A stretch of 64,000 nt of DNA, taken from the NCBI RefSeq assembly GCF_021800405.1, contig NZ_CP084550.1:744001-808000 (forward strand), read 5' to 3'. Positions 41,116 to 50,497 of the stretch are shown piece by piece. This stretch comes from Arthrobacter sp. FW306-07-I. Lineage in GTDB: Bacteria; Actinomycetota; Actinomycetes; Actinomycetales; Micrococcaceae. The first letter of the stretch is position 1. The number at the start of each line of letters is the position of its first letter. The notes below the pieces were generated by a model. The model was not told the origin of the DNA and ran no database searches. It was given only the letters and a program-made list of their open reading frames with translations. The translations under genes and the position numbers were made by a program.

Positions 41116-41697
41116 GTGTCTGTGAACCTAATTGGGTATGCGAGGGTAAGTACCCGCGGGCAGTCGCTGGATTCCCAAGTGGATGCACTCGTCGCCACAG
41201 GGGCAGTGCGCGTGTTTCAGGAGTACGCGTCCGGCGCCACCCAGGCAAGGATGCGCTGGAAGGAATGCCTTGATTATCTACAGCCCGGGAACGTCCTGGC
41301 AGTCACTGATCTAACGAGGCTGGGCCGTAGCACTGCGGACTTGGCCGATATCGTAACGGTATTAGGACAGCGGGGGATAGGTTTCCGCTCTCTAGCTGAA
41401 CCATGGCTCGATACGACGAGCGCACACGGCAAGCTCATTTTTGACATGTTCGCCTCCCTGGCTGAATACGAGCGGTCCCGGCTTTCCGAACGGACGAAGG
41501 CCGGTCTAGCGGCGGCCAAAGCACGAGGGCGACTTGGCGGCCGCCCTCGAACGATGACTCCTTCGAAAACGGAGGCTGCTCGGCAACTGCGCAGCCAGGG
41601 AAAGACTCTCAATGAGACCGCGCAGATACTCAGCGTCAGCGTCTCTTCATTAACTCGTGCCCTCAGCCGCTCGGATATCGTCGAGGTGCTCCACTAG
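41116..41697 (+). CDS. Serine recombinase (resolvase)
   Basis: A 193-aa resolvase. I start it at GTG 41116 (GGGAGG site upstream), because the 81 codons before it are not conserved and run through the transposon end. Ser12 is in GYARVSTRGQ, with NVLAVTDLTRLGRSTADLA, FDMFASLAEYERSRLSERT and the C-terminal HTH ending in VSVSSLTRALSR. It lies 90 bp outside the 41025 transposon end and is not the Tn402 TniR in its usual position. Its 3' end overlaps the convergent gene at 41650 by 48 bp. Confidence 0.88.
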   Translation: MSVNLIGYARVSTRGQSLDSQVDALVATGAVRVFQEYASGATQARMRWKECLDYLQPGNVLAVTDLTRLGRSTADLADIVTVLGQRGIGFRSLAEPWLDTTSAHGKLIFDMFASLAEYERSRLSERTKAGLAAAKARGRLGGRPRTMTPSKTEAARQLRSQGKTLNETAQILSVSVSSLTRALSRSDIVEVLH

Positions 41698-42192
41698 TTC
41701 CCGGTGGCCCTCCTGTATAAGGCGCTCTGTGTCTTCGAGGGTGAGATGGTCGATATGCCATCCAAGTAGGCGCCGGCGGATATCGAGCATCGCATCTACA
41801 GCGTGCCCCCGGTCGGGAGCATGAGCAGCGTCTTCAACGTAACTTCGACATGTATCGGCCAAGTGGTCTGCAGAGCACCGGGTAGAGAGTCGGAATAGGG
41901 AGCGTGCTACAGCAGCAGTGGTGGGGTTCTTCTCGCTCCGGACATCCTCCATGTATTGGTCAATGGCGTCACTGATGGCTTCGATGGTCTCGCCTCGGAC
42001 AGCACGCGCTGACGCTCCGTTATCCTCGAGGCGTTTTTCGTGTTCATACTGGCGGCTCTCATGGCGCTCAGCTGCGTGAGCACGAATTTGTTGACGCCCA
42101 GCTTTGAGCGTCACTTGAGCAGTAACGAGTGCTATTCCAAGGGGCATCGCGACGGTTTTAAGAATGTCGACGAGTGAGGCGAGCAGTTCCAT
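41650..42192 (-). CDS. Hypothetical membrane-anchored protein
   Basis: A 180-aa protein with one N-terminal membrane helix (LVDILKTVAMPLGIALVTAQV) followed by a charged, helical cytoplasmic part (HAAERHESRQYEHEKRLEDN, TIEAISDAIDQYMEDVRSEK) that may form a coiled coil. No family is recognised. It is convergent with, and overlaps, the recombinase gene, and ends about 100 bp before the IS3 element. Confidence 0.6.
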   Translation of the reverse strand: MELLASLVDILKTVAMPLGIALVTAQVTLKAGRQQIRAHAAERHESRQYEHEKRLEDNGASARAVRGETIEAISDAIDQYMEDVRSEKNPTTAAVARSLFRLSTRCSADHLADTCRSYVEDAAHAPDRGHAVDAMLDIRRRLLGWHIDHLTLEDTERLIQEGHRELVEHLDDIRAAEGTS

Positions 42193-42343
42193 TGCTCGAT
42201 GCTCTCGTACCGGGTGCTTGCAGATGCTTCAACGCGCCGTCGGCACTCAGCACAGGCAGAACTGCGACGCCAGGGACTCCTGAAGGTTTGATTGACACTT
42301 TGCCTGTGAGGATTTGATCCTTGCTGGTGAAAGGATGTTCATC

Positions 42344-42631
42344 ATGCCCAAAGCCTTTCCCGAAGAGTTCCGCCGCGATGTCATCGCGGTCGCCCGCAAG
42401 GGCGAAGCGCCCATCACCCAGATCGCCAAGGACTTCGGTGTCTCGCCCGCTGCACTGCACCGCTGGATGAAGATCGCCGACAGAGAAGATGGGGTGAAGT
42501 CCGGGGCCGTGTCCGATGACGCCGCGAAGTTGCGGGAGGCCAACAAACGCATCCGGCTCCTGGAACAGGAAGCCGAAGTCATGCGCCGTGCCGTGGCCTA
42601 CCTGTCCCGGGACATCAATCCAAAAAAATGA
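42344..42631 (+). CDS. IS3 transposase OrfA
   Basis: A 95-aa helix-turn-helix protein from ATG 42344 (AAAGGA site 8 bases upstream). PITQIAKDFGVSPAALHRWM is the DNA-binding part and KLREANKRIRLLEQEAEVMR is the leucine-zipper-like helix of OrfA. Its 3' end has seven A residues (42622-42628) followed by TGATG, a slippery site for the -1 frameshift that makes the OrfAB transposase in this family; the orfB frame opens exactly there. Confidence 0.88.
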   Translation: MPKAFPEEFRRDVIAVARKGEAPITQIAKDFGVSPAALHRWMKIADREDGVKSGAVSDDAAKLREANKRIRLLEQEAEVMRRAVAYLSRDINPKK

Positions 42632-43224
42632 TGTACCCGCTGGTCCGCGAGCTGGCTGCCAGGGACGCCCCGATCAGGGTCCCCGTGGCAGTGTCCTGCC
42701 GGGTACTGAATTTCTCCAGACAGGCCTACTACCAGTGGGCCGCCAACCCCGTCCCCACCCGGGACTGGGAGGAAGCCCACCTGATCAACGCCGCCCACGA
42801 CCACCACCGCGACGATCCTGCCTTCGGCTACCGGTTCATCGCCGATGAGATCAACGCCGGACCCCATCCCGTGGCCAGCGAACGCCGGATCTGGCGGCTG
42901 TGCTCCCAGAACGGCATCCTCTCGGTGATCCACCGCCGGCGCCGGTCAGGGCTCAAGGCCGGCCCTCCGGTCCACGATGACCTCATCGAACGGGACTTCA
43001 GTGCCACGGCACCGAACCGGAAATGGCTCACGGACATCACCGAGCACCACACCGCGGAGGGCAAGCTGTACCTGTGCGCGATCAAGGACCTGCATTCGAA
43101 CCGGATCGTCGGGTACTCGATGGACGGGAGGATGAAAGCGTCCCTGGCCGTCGCCGCCCTGGACCACGCTGTGGCCCTGAGGAAACCGGCCGGCACGGTA
43201 GTCCACTCGGACAGAGGGTCCCAG

Positions 43225-44675
43225 GGCGTATTCAACCGGTCGAAGCAACAGTTGCTATTGGGACTGAGCTTAGCTGGTCCGCGAAGGCTTCCGCTGGAGT
43301 GCGCCATCCTAAGACGCCGCGCGGCCGGTTGTTGATGATGTCGGCGACAGCTTGGATCTCTGGAGTGCTCCAGCGAGAGATGTCGGTGCCTTTCGGGAAG
43401 TACTGCCGAAGTAGCCCGTTGAGATGTTCATTGCTCCCGCGCTGCCACGGGCTCTTCGCATCGGCAAAATAGACCGGCAACCCGATTTCCTGCGTCAGAA
43501 GGGCGTGCGCGGACATCTCCTTCCCACGGTCCCACGTCAGGGAGCGGCGCAGATCCGCCGGCAGCACCTCGAAGGTCCGGACGAGTGCGTTCTTCATCGT
43601 GACCGCCCCGTAGCCAGCCAATGCAGGCCCATTCTTTGTCGGCTTGACCAGGCCGTAACCCTTCTGCCGAGGCAGATGAACGAGCATGGCGAAACGCGTC
43701 GTGCGGTCGATCAGAGTCGCGATCGCTGACCGGTTGAGACCGATGATGAGATCTCCTTCCCAGTGGCCTGCGACTTTCCGCTCGTCGGCTTCGGCGGGTC
43801 TCTTCTTCAAGGTTGTGGCGTCGGTGACATGCGCCCAGGCTTGCTGACGTGTTCGCGCTCTTGGTGTGCGTTTCGTGCGCCCCCGGCGCAGGTGCCACGC
43901 CTGCTGCCTGGTCAGTCCGCCCCGGCCCGGAACGTAAAGGGCTTGGTAGATCGCTTCGTGCGAGATCCGCATCGTTGGATCATCCGGGAACTCGACCGGC
44001 AGACGTTTCGCGATCTGCTGAGGGCTCCACCCCCTCACCCATTCGCGGTCCTCCCTATGCGGTTTGTTCTTCCCGTCCCAGACCGGGCCGACCGGCCCCA
44101 AACGTTCTCCTCCGCCGGCTCTGACGTGTCCGCTGAGCTTGTCGTTGACGTAATCGCGGAGGCCCTCGTTCGTGATCAGCTTCGCGGTCTTTGGACGGCG
44201 GGCTCGTCGTTCGGCATGCCACTGCGCCGTCGAGGCCTTGTAGTCCAAGCGGTACGTTCTCGTCGACGCGTTCCGACGCAGCTCCCGCGAGATCGTAGAG
44301 GGGCTTCGCCCCAGCCGGCGAGCGATCTCCCGCACCCCGCAGTCTTGCGCACGCCACAGTGCGATGTCCTCACGGTCGTTCGAGGACAGATACCGCCCGG
44401 ACAGTGTCGGGGCCAGCTGAGGATTCACACCGCCAGCGTGCAGGAACCAGCGATGCGCCACCGGTTCTGACACGCCTGCCGCAACGCCGGCGTCCCGGGT
44501 CTTCGCACCAGAGGCGATCGCGACCCAGAACCGCACCCTGTCCTCGCGCCAAGCCACCGACGGCCGACCCGGCGAAGGGATCTGCCCCCTATACGCCCGT
44601 ACCTGCTTCTGACGATTGCGAACCGACATCCAACACCTCCGTGACCAGGTGTTGCTTCGACCGGTTGAATACGCC
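43225..44675 (-). mobile_element. IS30-family insertion sequence
   Basis: A 1451-bp element inserted in IS3 orfB. Its ends are a perfect 26-bp inverted repeat beginning GGCGTATTCAACCGGTCGAA. The host triplet CAG is present on both sides (43222-43224 and 44676-44678), so the insertion made a 3-bp duplication. Removal of the element plus one CAG restores the IS3 reading frame, which proves the borders. Confidence 0.92.
43232..44629 (-). CDS. IS30-family transposase
   Basis: A 465-aa DDE transposase. The start must lie inside the element, so I use ATG 44629 (MSVRNRQKQVRAY). It has an N-terminal helix-turn-helix (LWRAQDCGVREIARRLGRSP) and the RNase H-like catalytic residues in VAGHWEGDLIIGL, SLTWDRGKEMSAH and WQRGSNEHLNGLLRQY. 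The stop codon lies within the left terminal repeat. The gene appears intact, so the copy may be active. Confidence 0.93.
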   Translation of the reverse strand: MSVRNRQKQVRAYRGQIPSPGRPSVAWREDRVRFWVAIASGAKTRDAGVAAGVSEPVAHRWFLHAGGVNPQLAPTLSGRYLSSNDREDIALWRAQDCGVREIARRLGRSPSTISRELRRNASTRTYRLDYKASTAQWHAERRARRPKTAKLITNEGLRDYVNDKLSGHVRAGGGERLGPVGPVWDGKNKPHREDREWVRGWSPQQIAKRLPVEFPDDPTMRISHEAIYQALYVPGRGGLTRQQAWHLRRGRTKRTPRARTRQQAWAHVTDATTLKKRPAEADERKVAGHWEGDLIIGLNRSAIATLIDRTTRFAMLVHLPRQKGYGLVKPTKNGPALAGYGAVTMKNALVRTFEVLPADLRRSLTWDRGKEMSAHALLTQEIGLPVYFADAKSPWQRGSNEHLNGLLRQYFPKGTDISRWSTPEIQAVADIINNRPRGVLGWRTPAEAFADQLSSVPIATVASTG

Positions 44676-44987
44676 CAGTTCAGATCCAGAAAGTTCGTCT
44701 TGGCGCTGAACACCTACGGCCTGCACGGATCGATGGGCCGGGTAGGGGCCTGCGGTGACAATGCTGCGATGGAATCGTTCTTCTCCCTGCTTCAGAAGAA
44801 CGTCCTGAACCGGAAACGATGGGAAACCCGGGCCGAGCTCCGGCTGGCCATCACGACCTGGATCGAGCGCAGCTACCACCGAAAACGCCGTCAACGCGCC
44901 CTCGGACGGCTGACACCCATCGAGTTTGAGACAATAAAAAACGCGGCCTTAGCCGCGTAAGAAAATATCAACCCCAGCTGTCAACTA

Positions 44988-45573
44988 AACATTCAGCAGT
45001 CCCGAATTCCGTTTTATAGACAGTGGTTCTTCATGTTCTCAGATCCCACCCTGACAGTCGGAGGAGCAGAAGATCCGAGTGGGTAGTAGTCGTAATAGCC
45101 CAACGAATGTTGGTTTTTGATGAATTGACCTGGCAAGGGGTGGCTGTGTCACATGTTGGGACCGGGCGGGCGTCTGAAACAAGCCATGGCTCCGCTCACG
45201 CGCGGAGTCCTCCCTTGTCAGACGCCCGGGACGTCAGCTTGGGGTGTAGTCGAGCCTGACGGTAATCCAAAAGGGGCGGTGCCCGTTAAAGGCTGCTGTC
45301 AGGATCTGCACAATTCCGTAGCTGTGCGTGGGGGTCGGGCGTGGGGCCGCACCTGCTTCCACTCATTCTGCACATGTGGAATACCGGCAAGGCCGCGCAG
45401 CAGGCCGTCGACGCGGTCCGCAGGGCGTGCGCCACCCTTTACCGCTACCTCATCAAGTACGGCGTCGGGGAGCCCCCGGCTGCCAGAATAGAGCCCTCCC
45501 GGGGAAGGGTCGCAACACATTGATAAATGGGCACTCCGGGCCCGCGATTGAGCCGTCGCCGCCTCGTAAAGCA
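44988..45573. other. Non-coding stretch right of the IS elements
   Basis: Nearly 600 bases without a supported gene. One plus-strand frame (about 45373-45523) reads MWNTGKAAQQAVDAVRRAC and could be a gene remnant, but it has no ribosome site and I recognise no family. Confidence 0.3.
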
Positions 45574-45618
45574 GCAGGGTCCTAGCCTCCTCCCCCCAAA
45601 GATGGGCTAGGACCCTGC
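45574..45618 (-). terminator. Terminator of the FAH-Ldh-MFS operon
   Basis: A 14-bp perfect inverted repeat (GCAGGGTCCTAGCC at 45574 and its complement at 45605) with a 17-base loop, about 50 bases past the FAH-family stop. On the minus strand it is followed by TGCTTTAC, a weak T-run. Confidence 0.65.
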
Positions 45619-45670
45619 ATTGGTCTCCTAAGTACTCAGGAGCGCTCTCACGAACAGGTTGACGGTCGCC

Positions 45671-46546
45671 CTAGGTAAGGGTGTTGACCAGCGTGCCGAT
45701 TCCTTCGATTTTGACCTGGATCTCGTCGCCGGGTGCCAGCCATTTCTGGCTTTCCTGCGGGTAGCCCAGGATGACGCCGTCCGGGGTGCCGGTGAAGATG
45801 ACGTCCCCTGGCTCCAAGGTCATGTATTTGGAGATGTAGCTGATCAGGTAGGCGCAGTTGAAGATCATGTCTTTGGTGTTGGCTGACTGGCGGACCTCAC
45901 CGTTGACCGTGCATGAGATTGCCAGGTTCGCCGGGTCGAGCTCGTCCCGGGTCACGAGGATTGGCCCGATGGGGGCGAATCCGTCGGAGGACTTTCCGAG
46001 CATCCACTGTCCGGTGCGGAACTGGAGGTCCCTGGCTGAGAGGTCGTTTCCGATGGTGTATCCGAAGACGTAGTCAAGGGCCTCGTCCTCGGAGACGTTG
46101 CTGGCCCGCTTTCCGATGACTGCGACCAGTTCGGCTTCGTAGTCGAACTGTGTTGCCCCTGCGGGCAGGCGAACGGGTTTTTTGTGTCCGGTGAGTGCGT
46201 TGTTGTACTTGTTGAACAGGATCGGAGATTTCGGGATCTCCATCTTTGACTCCGCTGCGTGGTCGATGTAGTTCAGGCCGACGCAGATGATCTTCTGCGG
46301 CTGAAGGACCGCGGGGGCGAAACGTGTCTCCTCTTCGGAAGTAAAGAGCTCGTCTACGCCGCTGGTCTTGTCGTAAAGGTTCTTGATCCGTTCGAGGCCG
46401 GAATCTCCCTGCGCGATGAGTTCTTGGACGTCTCCGGGGACCTGCTCGCTCAGCTTTGCTGCTGCACGGGGGATGCTGAAGATGCCCCGGTCTGTTTTCA
46501 GTCCCAGGACTGGGCGGTCGTCTTCATAGAAATGAAGCAAATGCAT
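45671..46546 (-). CDS. Fumarylacetoacetate hydrolase-family protein
   Basis: A 291-aa enzyme of the FAH superfamily, whose members hydrolyse or decarboxylate/hydrate beta-diketo and 2-oxo acids using Mg or Mn. Landmarks are KIICVGLNYIDHAAES, FNKYNNALTGHKKPVRLP, the metal-binding FDYEAELVAVIGKRA, GNDLSARDLQFR and TGTPDGVILGYPQ. Last gene of an operon with an Ldh-type dehydrogenase and an MFS transporter. A 2-oxo acid made by the dehydrogenase is a plausible substrate, but I cannot name it. Confidence 0.88.
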   Translation of the reverse strand: MHLLHFYEDDRPVLGLKTDRGIFSIPRAAAKLSEQVPGDVQELIAQGDSGLERIKNLYDKTSGVDELFTSEEETRFAPAVLQPQKIICVGLNYIDHAAESKMEIPKSPILFNKYNNALTGHKKPVRLPAGATQFDYEAELVAVIGKRASNVSEDEALDYVFGYTIGNDLSARDLQFRTGQWMLGKSSDGFAPIGPILVTRDELDPANLAISCTVNGEVRQSANTKDMIFNCAYLISYISKYMTLEPGDVIFTGTPDGVILGYPQESQKWLAPGDEIQVKIEGIGTLVNTLT

Positions 46547-46557
46547 GGTGTGTCCTT

Positions 46558-47634
46558 TCAGGCAGTGGGGAGGTTGTTGATCAGGTCCTCGCCGACGTGG
46601 GCTTTCCTTGCCAGCGCCATGAGACCTTCGGTGACGGATGCGGGGAGGCTGATTCCGTCCTGGGTGTTTTTGTCTTTGACGCGTAGCTCGATCTCGCCCG
46701 GCATGCGGATCGCGTCGCTGCCGGGTGCCAGGGCTGAGTTCTTGATCTGGTCGATGTAGCGGTCCACGGATGCTTTGAAGATCTGCGGGTCCAGGAAGGC
46801 GGAGACCTTGATCGCCATGAAGAAGTGGCTGATCCTGTTGGGGCTTTCGAGCTCCTGGTACATGGAGTGGATGTCGGTGCCGAATTCCCCGCCGCTCAGG
46901 AGTGCGGAGAGGACCTCAACAATGATTGCCAGTCCGTAGCCCTTCGGTCCGCCGACGGGGAACAGGGAGCCGCCGTTGATGACTTCGTCGGGAACTGTGG
47001 TCGGCTGGCCGCTGCTGTCCACGCCCCAGCCCTCGGGGATCGCTTCGCCTTTGCTCTTGGCGTTGAGGATCTTTCCGAGGGGGACCACGCTGGTGGCCAT
47101 GTCCACCACAATCGGCCGATGGGTCAGGGCGGGGACAACCACGGAGAGCGGGTTGTTGCCGATCCTGGCTTCCGCTCCGCCCGGCGCGGGCATGAGCGGT
47201 TCGACGTTGCTCACGGTGATGCCGATCAAGTCGTGTTCCGCCAGTTGGGCGGCCCAGTAGGCCGCTGCGCCGAAGTGGTTGCTGTTACGGACGCTGACGG
47301 CTGCGAGCGGGGTGTCCTTCGTCTTGGCGAGCAGGATGTCCACGGCGCGCTGCGATACGACCTGTCCGAAGCCGTTGTCGCCGTCGAGGACCGCGGTCGC
47401 GGGTGTCTCACTGAGTGTCTTCAGCTGCGGCGTCGGGTTCATGACGCGATTGTTGAGGCGCTGCAGGTATGTCTCCATGCGGAGGACACCGTGGCTGCTT
47501 ACGCCGCGGAGGTCTGCGTCGACGAGGGAGTCGGCGACGATCCGCGCGTCCGCATGGGGCAGTCCGTTTTTGTGGAGGATGCTTGCGGTAAGTTCCAGGA
47601 GGTCGGCGGCCTGGATGGTATGGGATGCGGTCAC
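46558..47634 (-). CDS. Ldh/YjmC-family NAD(P)-dependent 2-hydroxyacid dehydrogenase
   Basis: A 358-aa dehydrogenase of the malate/L-lactate dehydrogenase 2 (Ldh2) family, which oxidises hydroxy acids such as malate, sulfolactate or ureidoglycolate. It shows DLRGVSSHGVLRMETYLQR near residue 45, VSVRNSNHFGAAAYWAAQL, PGGAEARIGNNPLSVVVPA and PVGGPKGYGLAIIVEVLSAL. His in SSHG and NHFG are active-site landmarks. It is 11 bp from the FAH gene and overlaps the MFS gene by 4 bp. Confidence 0.88.
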   Translation of the reverse strand: MTASHTIQAADLLELTASILHKNGLPHADARIVADSLVDADLRGVSSHGVLRMETYLQRLNNRVMNPTPQLKTLSETPATAVLDGDNGFGQVVSQRAVDILLAKTKDTPLAAVSVRNSNHFGAAAYWAAQLAEHDLIGITVSNVEPLMPAPGGAEARIGNNPLSVVVPALTHRPIVVDMATSVVPLGKILNAKSKGEAIPEGWGVDSSGQPTTVPDEVINGGSLFPVGGPKGYGLAIIVEVLSALLSGGEFGTDIHSMYQELESPNRISHFFMAIKVSAFLDPQIFKASVDRYIDQIKNSALAPGSDAIRMPGEIELRVKDKNTQDGISLPASVTEGLMALARKAHVGEDLINNLPTA

Positions 47635-48932
47635 TGGAGTGCTCCTTCAGTGTTGGAGGTGGTTGCGCGTTCGGGGGTGAATTCGTTGCGTTCTTTGAGC
47701 AGCACCAGGTAGATCACCGCTGCTGCTCCGCCGATCAGACCGGCGATCACGAGGGCCGAGATGAAGCTGCCGGTGACGGTGGCAATGAATCCGGTGAGGA
47801 TGGGGGCGATCCATCCGGCGATGTTGCCGATGAAGTTCTGCATTCCGGCAAGGGTTCCGGAGGCTCCGTTGGGTGCGATCTCGGAGACGATGGCCCAGGA
47901 TGCACCGTTGGAGAACATCATGCCTCCGAGTGAGGCTGCGATGAGAAGCACGGCGGAGAGCTGGTCGCTTACGAAGGCTGCCGGGATGATGGCCAGGGAG
48001 ATGATCATACCGGTGGCCATGACCCGGCGCCGGGCGCGGACCGCGGAGAGTCCGTTTTTGATCATGCGGTCTGACAGGTAGCCGCCGAGCAGGGCGCCGA
48101 TGGAGGCGCAGACCCACGGCAGGATGGCGTAGAAGCCTGCGGTGATGAGGGTCATTTTCCGCTCGGTGACGAGGTACACCGGTAGCCAGGTCAGCATGAG
48201 GTAGAGCAGGTAGTCCTGGGCAAAGAGGCCATAGAGAATGGCCCAGACGTTCTTGGACCGGAGCATCTGGCCCCAGCGGATCTTCACGACGGGGCCGGCG
48301 GCCTGGGGTGCGGCGTTGCCGGAAATGATGTGGGCCAGTTCGGCCGCGTTGACCTTCCTGTTGTCCTTGGGCTTGTTGGTGAAGTGGAAGAGCCACAGTC
48401 CCGCCCAGATGACACCGATCGCACCGGTCAGAAGGAACGCCGTTTCCCATCCCAAAGTTGTGACGACCCAGGCGACGGCCGGGGTGGTGAGGCCAGCCCC
48501 TACGGCGATTCCCATGGTGAACAGGCCATTGGCTAGTCCGCGTTCTCGGGAAGGCAGCCAATCGGAAATGACCCGGACGTTGGTGGGGAAGGCGGGGGAT
48601 TCACCGATGCCCATGAGTGCACGGACGCCGATGAGGAGGCCGAAGGAGCGAACCATGCCGGTGAGCATGGAGCAGATGGACCACCAGACGATGGCGATCG
48701 CATAGATGGCGCGGGCGCCGATCTTGTCGACCAGGACTCCGACGGGGATTTGCATCAGGGCGTAGGTCCAGAAGAAGGCGGAGCCGAGCACGCCGAACTG
48801 GATCTTGTCCATGTTCAGGTCCTTCATCATGGAGGGGCCGGCGACCCCGAGGACTGAACGGTCCAGGTAGTTGATGGATGTTGCCAGGAATATGAGGATG
48901 ACAACGATCCACCGCTTGTTGGTTGGTTTCAC
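47631..48932 (-). CDS. MFS transporter, ACS (anion:cation symporter)-like
   Basis: A 433-aa carrier with 12 predicted membrane helices. The first helix pair has INYLDRSVLGVAGPSMM, the ACS/GudP-type signature NYxDR, followed by GVLVDKIGARAIYAIAIVWW and the loop GIGESPAFPTNVRVISDWLP. The ACS family imports sugar acids and organic anions with protons. It is encoded with the Ldh-type dehydrogenase and the FAH protein, so it probably brings in the hydroxy acid that these degrade. Confidence 0.9.
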   Translation of the reverse strand: MKPTNKRWIVVILIFLATSINYLDRSVLGVAGPSMMKDLNMDKIQFGVLGSAFFWTYALMQIPVGVLVDKIGARAIYAIAIVWWSICSMLTGMVRSFGLLIGVRALMGIGESPAFPTNVRVISDWLPSRERGLANGLFTMGIAVGAGLTTPAVAWVVTTLGWETAFLLTGAIGVIWAGLWLFHFTNKPKDNRKVNAAELAHIISGNAAPQAAGPVVKIRWGQMLRSKNVWAILYGLFAQDYLLYLMLTWLPVYLVTERKMTLITAGFYAILPWVCASIGALLGGYLSDRMIKNGLSAVRARRRVMATGMIISLAIIPAAFVSDQLSAVLLIAASLGGMMFSNGASWAIVSEIAPNGASGTLAGMQNFIGNIAGWIAPILTGFIATVTGSFISALVIAGLIGGAAAVIYLVLLKERNEFTPERATTSNTEGALQ

Positions 48933-49018
48933 AACTACTATCTCCTTTGATTTCGTCGTCTAGCTTGAGGGTGGGCGAGTTCAGGTCTTCCTGAAGCTCG
49001 CTGGTCTGCGGGGAGTGG

Positions 49019-50467
49019 TCACCACTTGGTGGCGATGTACTTGGTCTCCATGAATTCGAGCATTCCGTCCTGGGAGCCTTCGCGGCCCAGGCCGCTTTGC
49101 TTAACCCCGCCAAAGGGTGCCGCAGGGTCGGACAGCAGTCCCTGGTTGATGGCGATCATTCCCGACTCGATCTGCTCGGCGATGGTAAGGCCGCGCTGCA
49201 GGTCCTTCGTGTAGATGTAGGCGGAAAGCCCCAGGACTGTGGAATTGGCGGCATCGATGGCTTCGGTGTCGGTGTCAAAGGCGATGATGCTGGCCACGGG
49301 TCCGAAGATTTCCTCCCTGACGATCCGGGAGCTGGCCTGGACGCCTGCCAGGACGGTGGGCGGGTAGAAATATCCTTGGCCCTTCGGCAGGGTGGCACCG
49401 AGCAGGATTTCCGCTCCGTCGCCAACTGCCTCGGAGACGAGGGCATCGACCTTGGACACGGCGTCCGCATTGATCAGCGGCCCGCATCCTGACGACGGAT
49501 CGGTGCCAGCTCCCATGGCCAGTTCTCCCATGCGTGACGCGAGTTTGCGCCCGAGTTCGTCGGCAATGCTGCGGTGCGCGTAGATCCGGTTCGCCGCGGT
49601 GCAGGCTTGGCCGCCGTTGCGCATCTTGGCAACCATGAGGCCCTCTACTGCTTCATCGAGGTCAGCATCGTCGAAGACCAGGAACGGTGCGTTGCCGCCG
49701 AGCTCCATTGAAGTCTTCAGGACGTTGTCCGCGGACTCGTGCAGCAGGGTGCGTCCGACTTCGGTGGAGCCCGTGAAAGACAGGGCGCGGACCCGGTCGT
49801 CGTGAAGCATCGCGGACACGACGGGGCCGGACTTCCGGGTGGTCACAACGTTCACGACGCCCTCGGGAACACCCGCATCGCGGCAGCATTCAGCAATGAG
49901 GTACGCCGTCAGGGGAGTCTCCGTGGCAGGTTTGAGCACCACCGTGCAGCCAGCGGCCAAGGCTGGTGCGATTTTCCGGGTCGCCATGGCGGCGGGGAAA
50001 TTCCACGGGGTGACCAGGACGGCCACTCCGATCGGTTCGTACTGGGCCAGGATGCGGTTCTTGCCGGAGGGGGAGACGCTGATGTGCCCCCGGGCCCGGA
50101 CCGCCTCCTCGGAGTACCAGCGGAAGAATTCTGCGGCGTAGGCTGTCTCGCCGCGGGCGTCGGCCAGGGTCTTCCCGTTCTCGGTTGAGATCAGCTGGGC
50201 GATTTCTTCCGCGCGACGGGTCATTTGCTCGAAGCAGCGCCGAAGGATTTCGGCTCGTTCCCTGGGGGCAAGGGCCTTCCACGCGGGCAGGGCTGCGGCA
50301 GCGGCATCAACGGCGTTGGTCGCCTGCTTCTCGTCGGCGTTTGCGACGGTGGCGATGGTTTCACCGGTGGACGGGTTGAGGACAGGAATCTGGTCATTGG
50401 CGCCAGGAACGTAGTGTCCGCCGATCCACAGGTCCGTGTTTTGAAGTGATGTTGCGATTGCGGTCAT
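49019..50467 (-). CDS. gabD: NAD(P)-dependent succinate-semialdehyde dehydrogenase-like enzyme
   Basis: Aldehyde dehydrogenase superfamily (482 aa). The Rossmann contact is VTPWNFPAAMATRKIAPALA, catalytic Glu is in TSMELGGNAPFLVFDDADLD and the nucleophile Cys in NGGQACTAANRIYAH. Total length and the segments KMRNGGQACTAANR and GPVASIIAFDTDTEAI fit the GabD/SSADH class. The iron alcohol dehydrogenase 30 bp upstream would make the aldehyde substrate. A 4-hydroxybutyrate-like alcohol to succinate is a reasonable but unproven reading. Confidence 0.88.
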   Translation of the reverse strand: MTAIATSLQNTDLWIGGHYVPGANDQIPVLNPSTGETIATVANADEKQATNAVDAAAAALPAWKALAPRERAEILRRCFEQMTRRAEEIAQLISTENGKTLADARGETAYAAEFFRWYSEEAVRARGHISVSPSGKNRILAQYEPIGVAVLVTPWNFPAAMATRKIAPALAAGCTVVLKPATETPLTAYLIAECCRDAGVPEGVVNVVTTRKSGPVVSAMLHDDRVRALSFTGSTEVGRTLLHESADNVLKTSMELGGNAPFLVFDDADLDEAVEGLMVAKMRNGGQACTAANRIYAHRSIADELGRKLASRMGELAMGAGTDPSSGCGPLINADAVSKVDALVSEAVGDGAEILLGATLPKGQGYFYPPTVLAGVQASSRIVREEIFGPVASIIAFDTDTEAIDAANSTVLGLSAYIYTKDLQRGLTIAEQIESGMIAINQGLLSDPAAPFGGVKQSGLGREGSQDGMLEFMETKYIATKW

Positions 50468-50497
50468 GCGTGTTGTCTTCCTTGGAGTGTGAGGGGT

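Larger units (their letters stand above)
42628..44960 (+). pseudogene. IS3 transposase OrfB, interrupted by the IS30 element
   Basis: The 5' part (42628-43224) encodes RELAARDAPIRVPVAVSCRV, YRFIADEINAGPHPVASERR, the catalytic NRKWLTDITEH (first Asp) and VVHSDRGSQ (second Asp). The 3' part (44679-44960) continues FRSRKFVLALNTYGLHGSMG, NAAMESFFSLLQKNVL (catalytic Glu) and a C-terminal LGRLTPIEFE. The break falls right after SDRGSQ, so the enzyme is inactive unless the IS30 element leaves precisely. Confidence 0.92.
42289..44987 (+). mobile_element. IS3-family insertion sequence, split by an IS30 element
   Basis: The element carries the usual orfA-orfB pair of IS3 elements on the plus strand. 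Its probable tips are TGATTGACA at 42289 and TGTCAACTA ending at 44987, an imperfect inverted repeat. I could not identify a target duplication. Without the 1451-bp IS30 insertion and its 3-bp duplication it would be 1245 bp long, a normal IS3 size. Confidence 0.75.
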
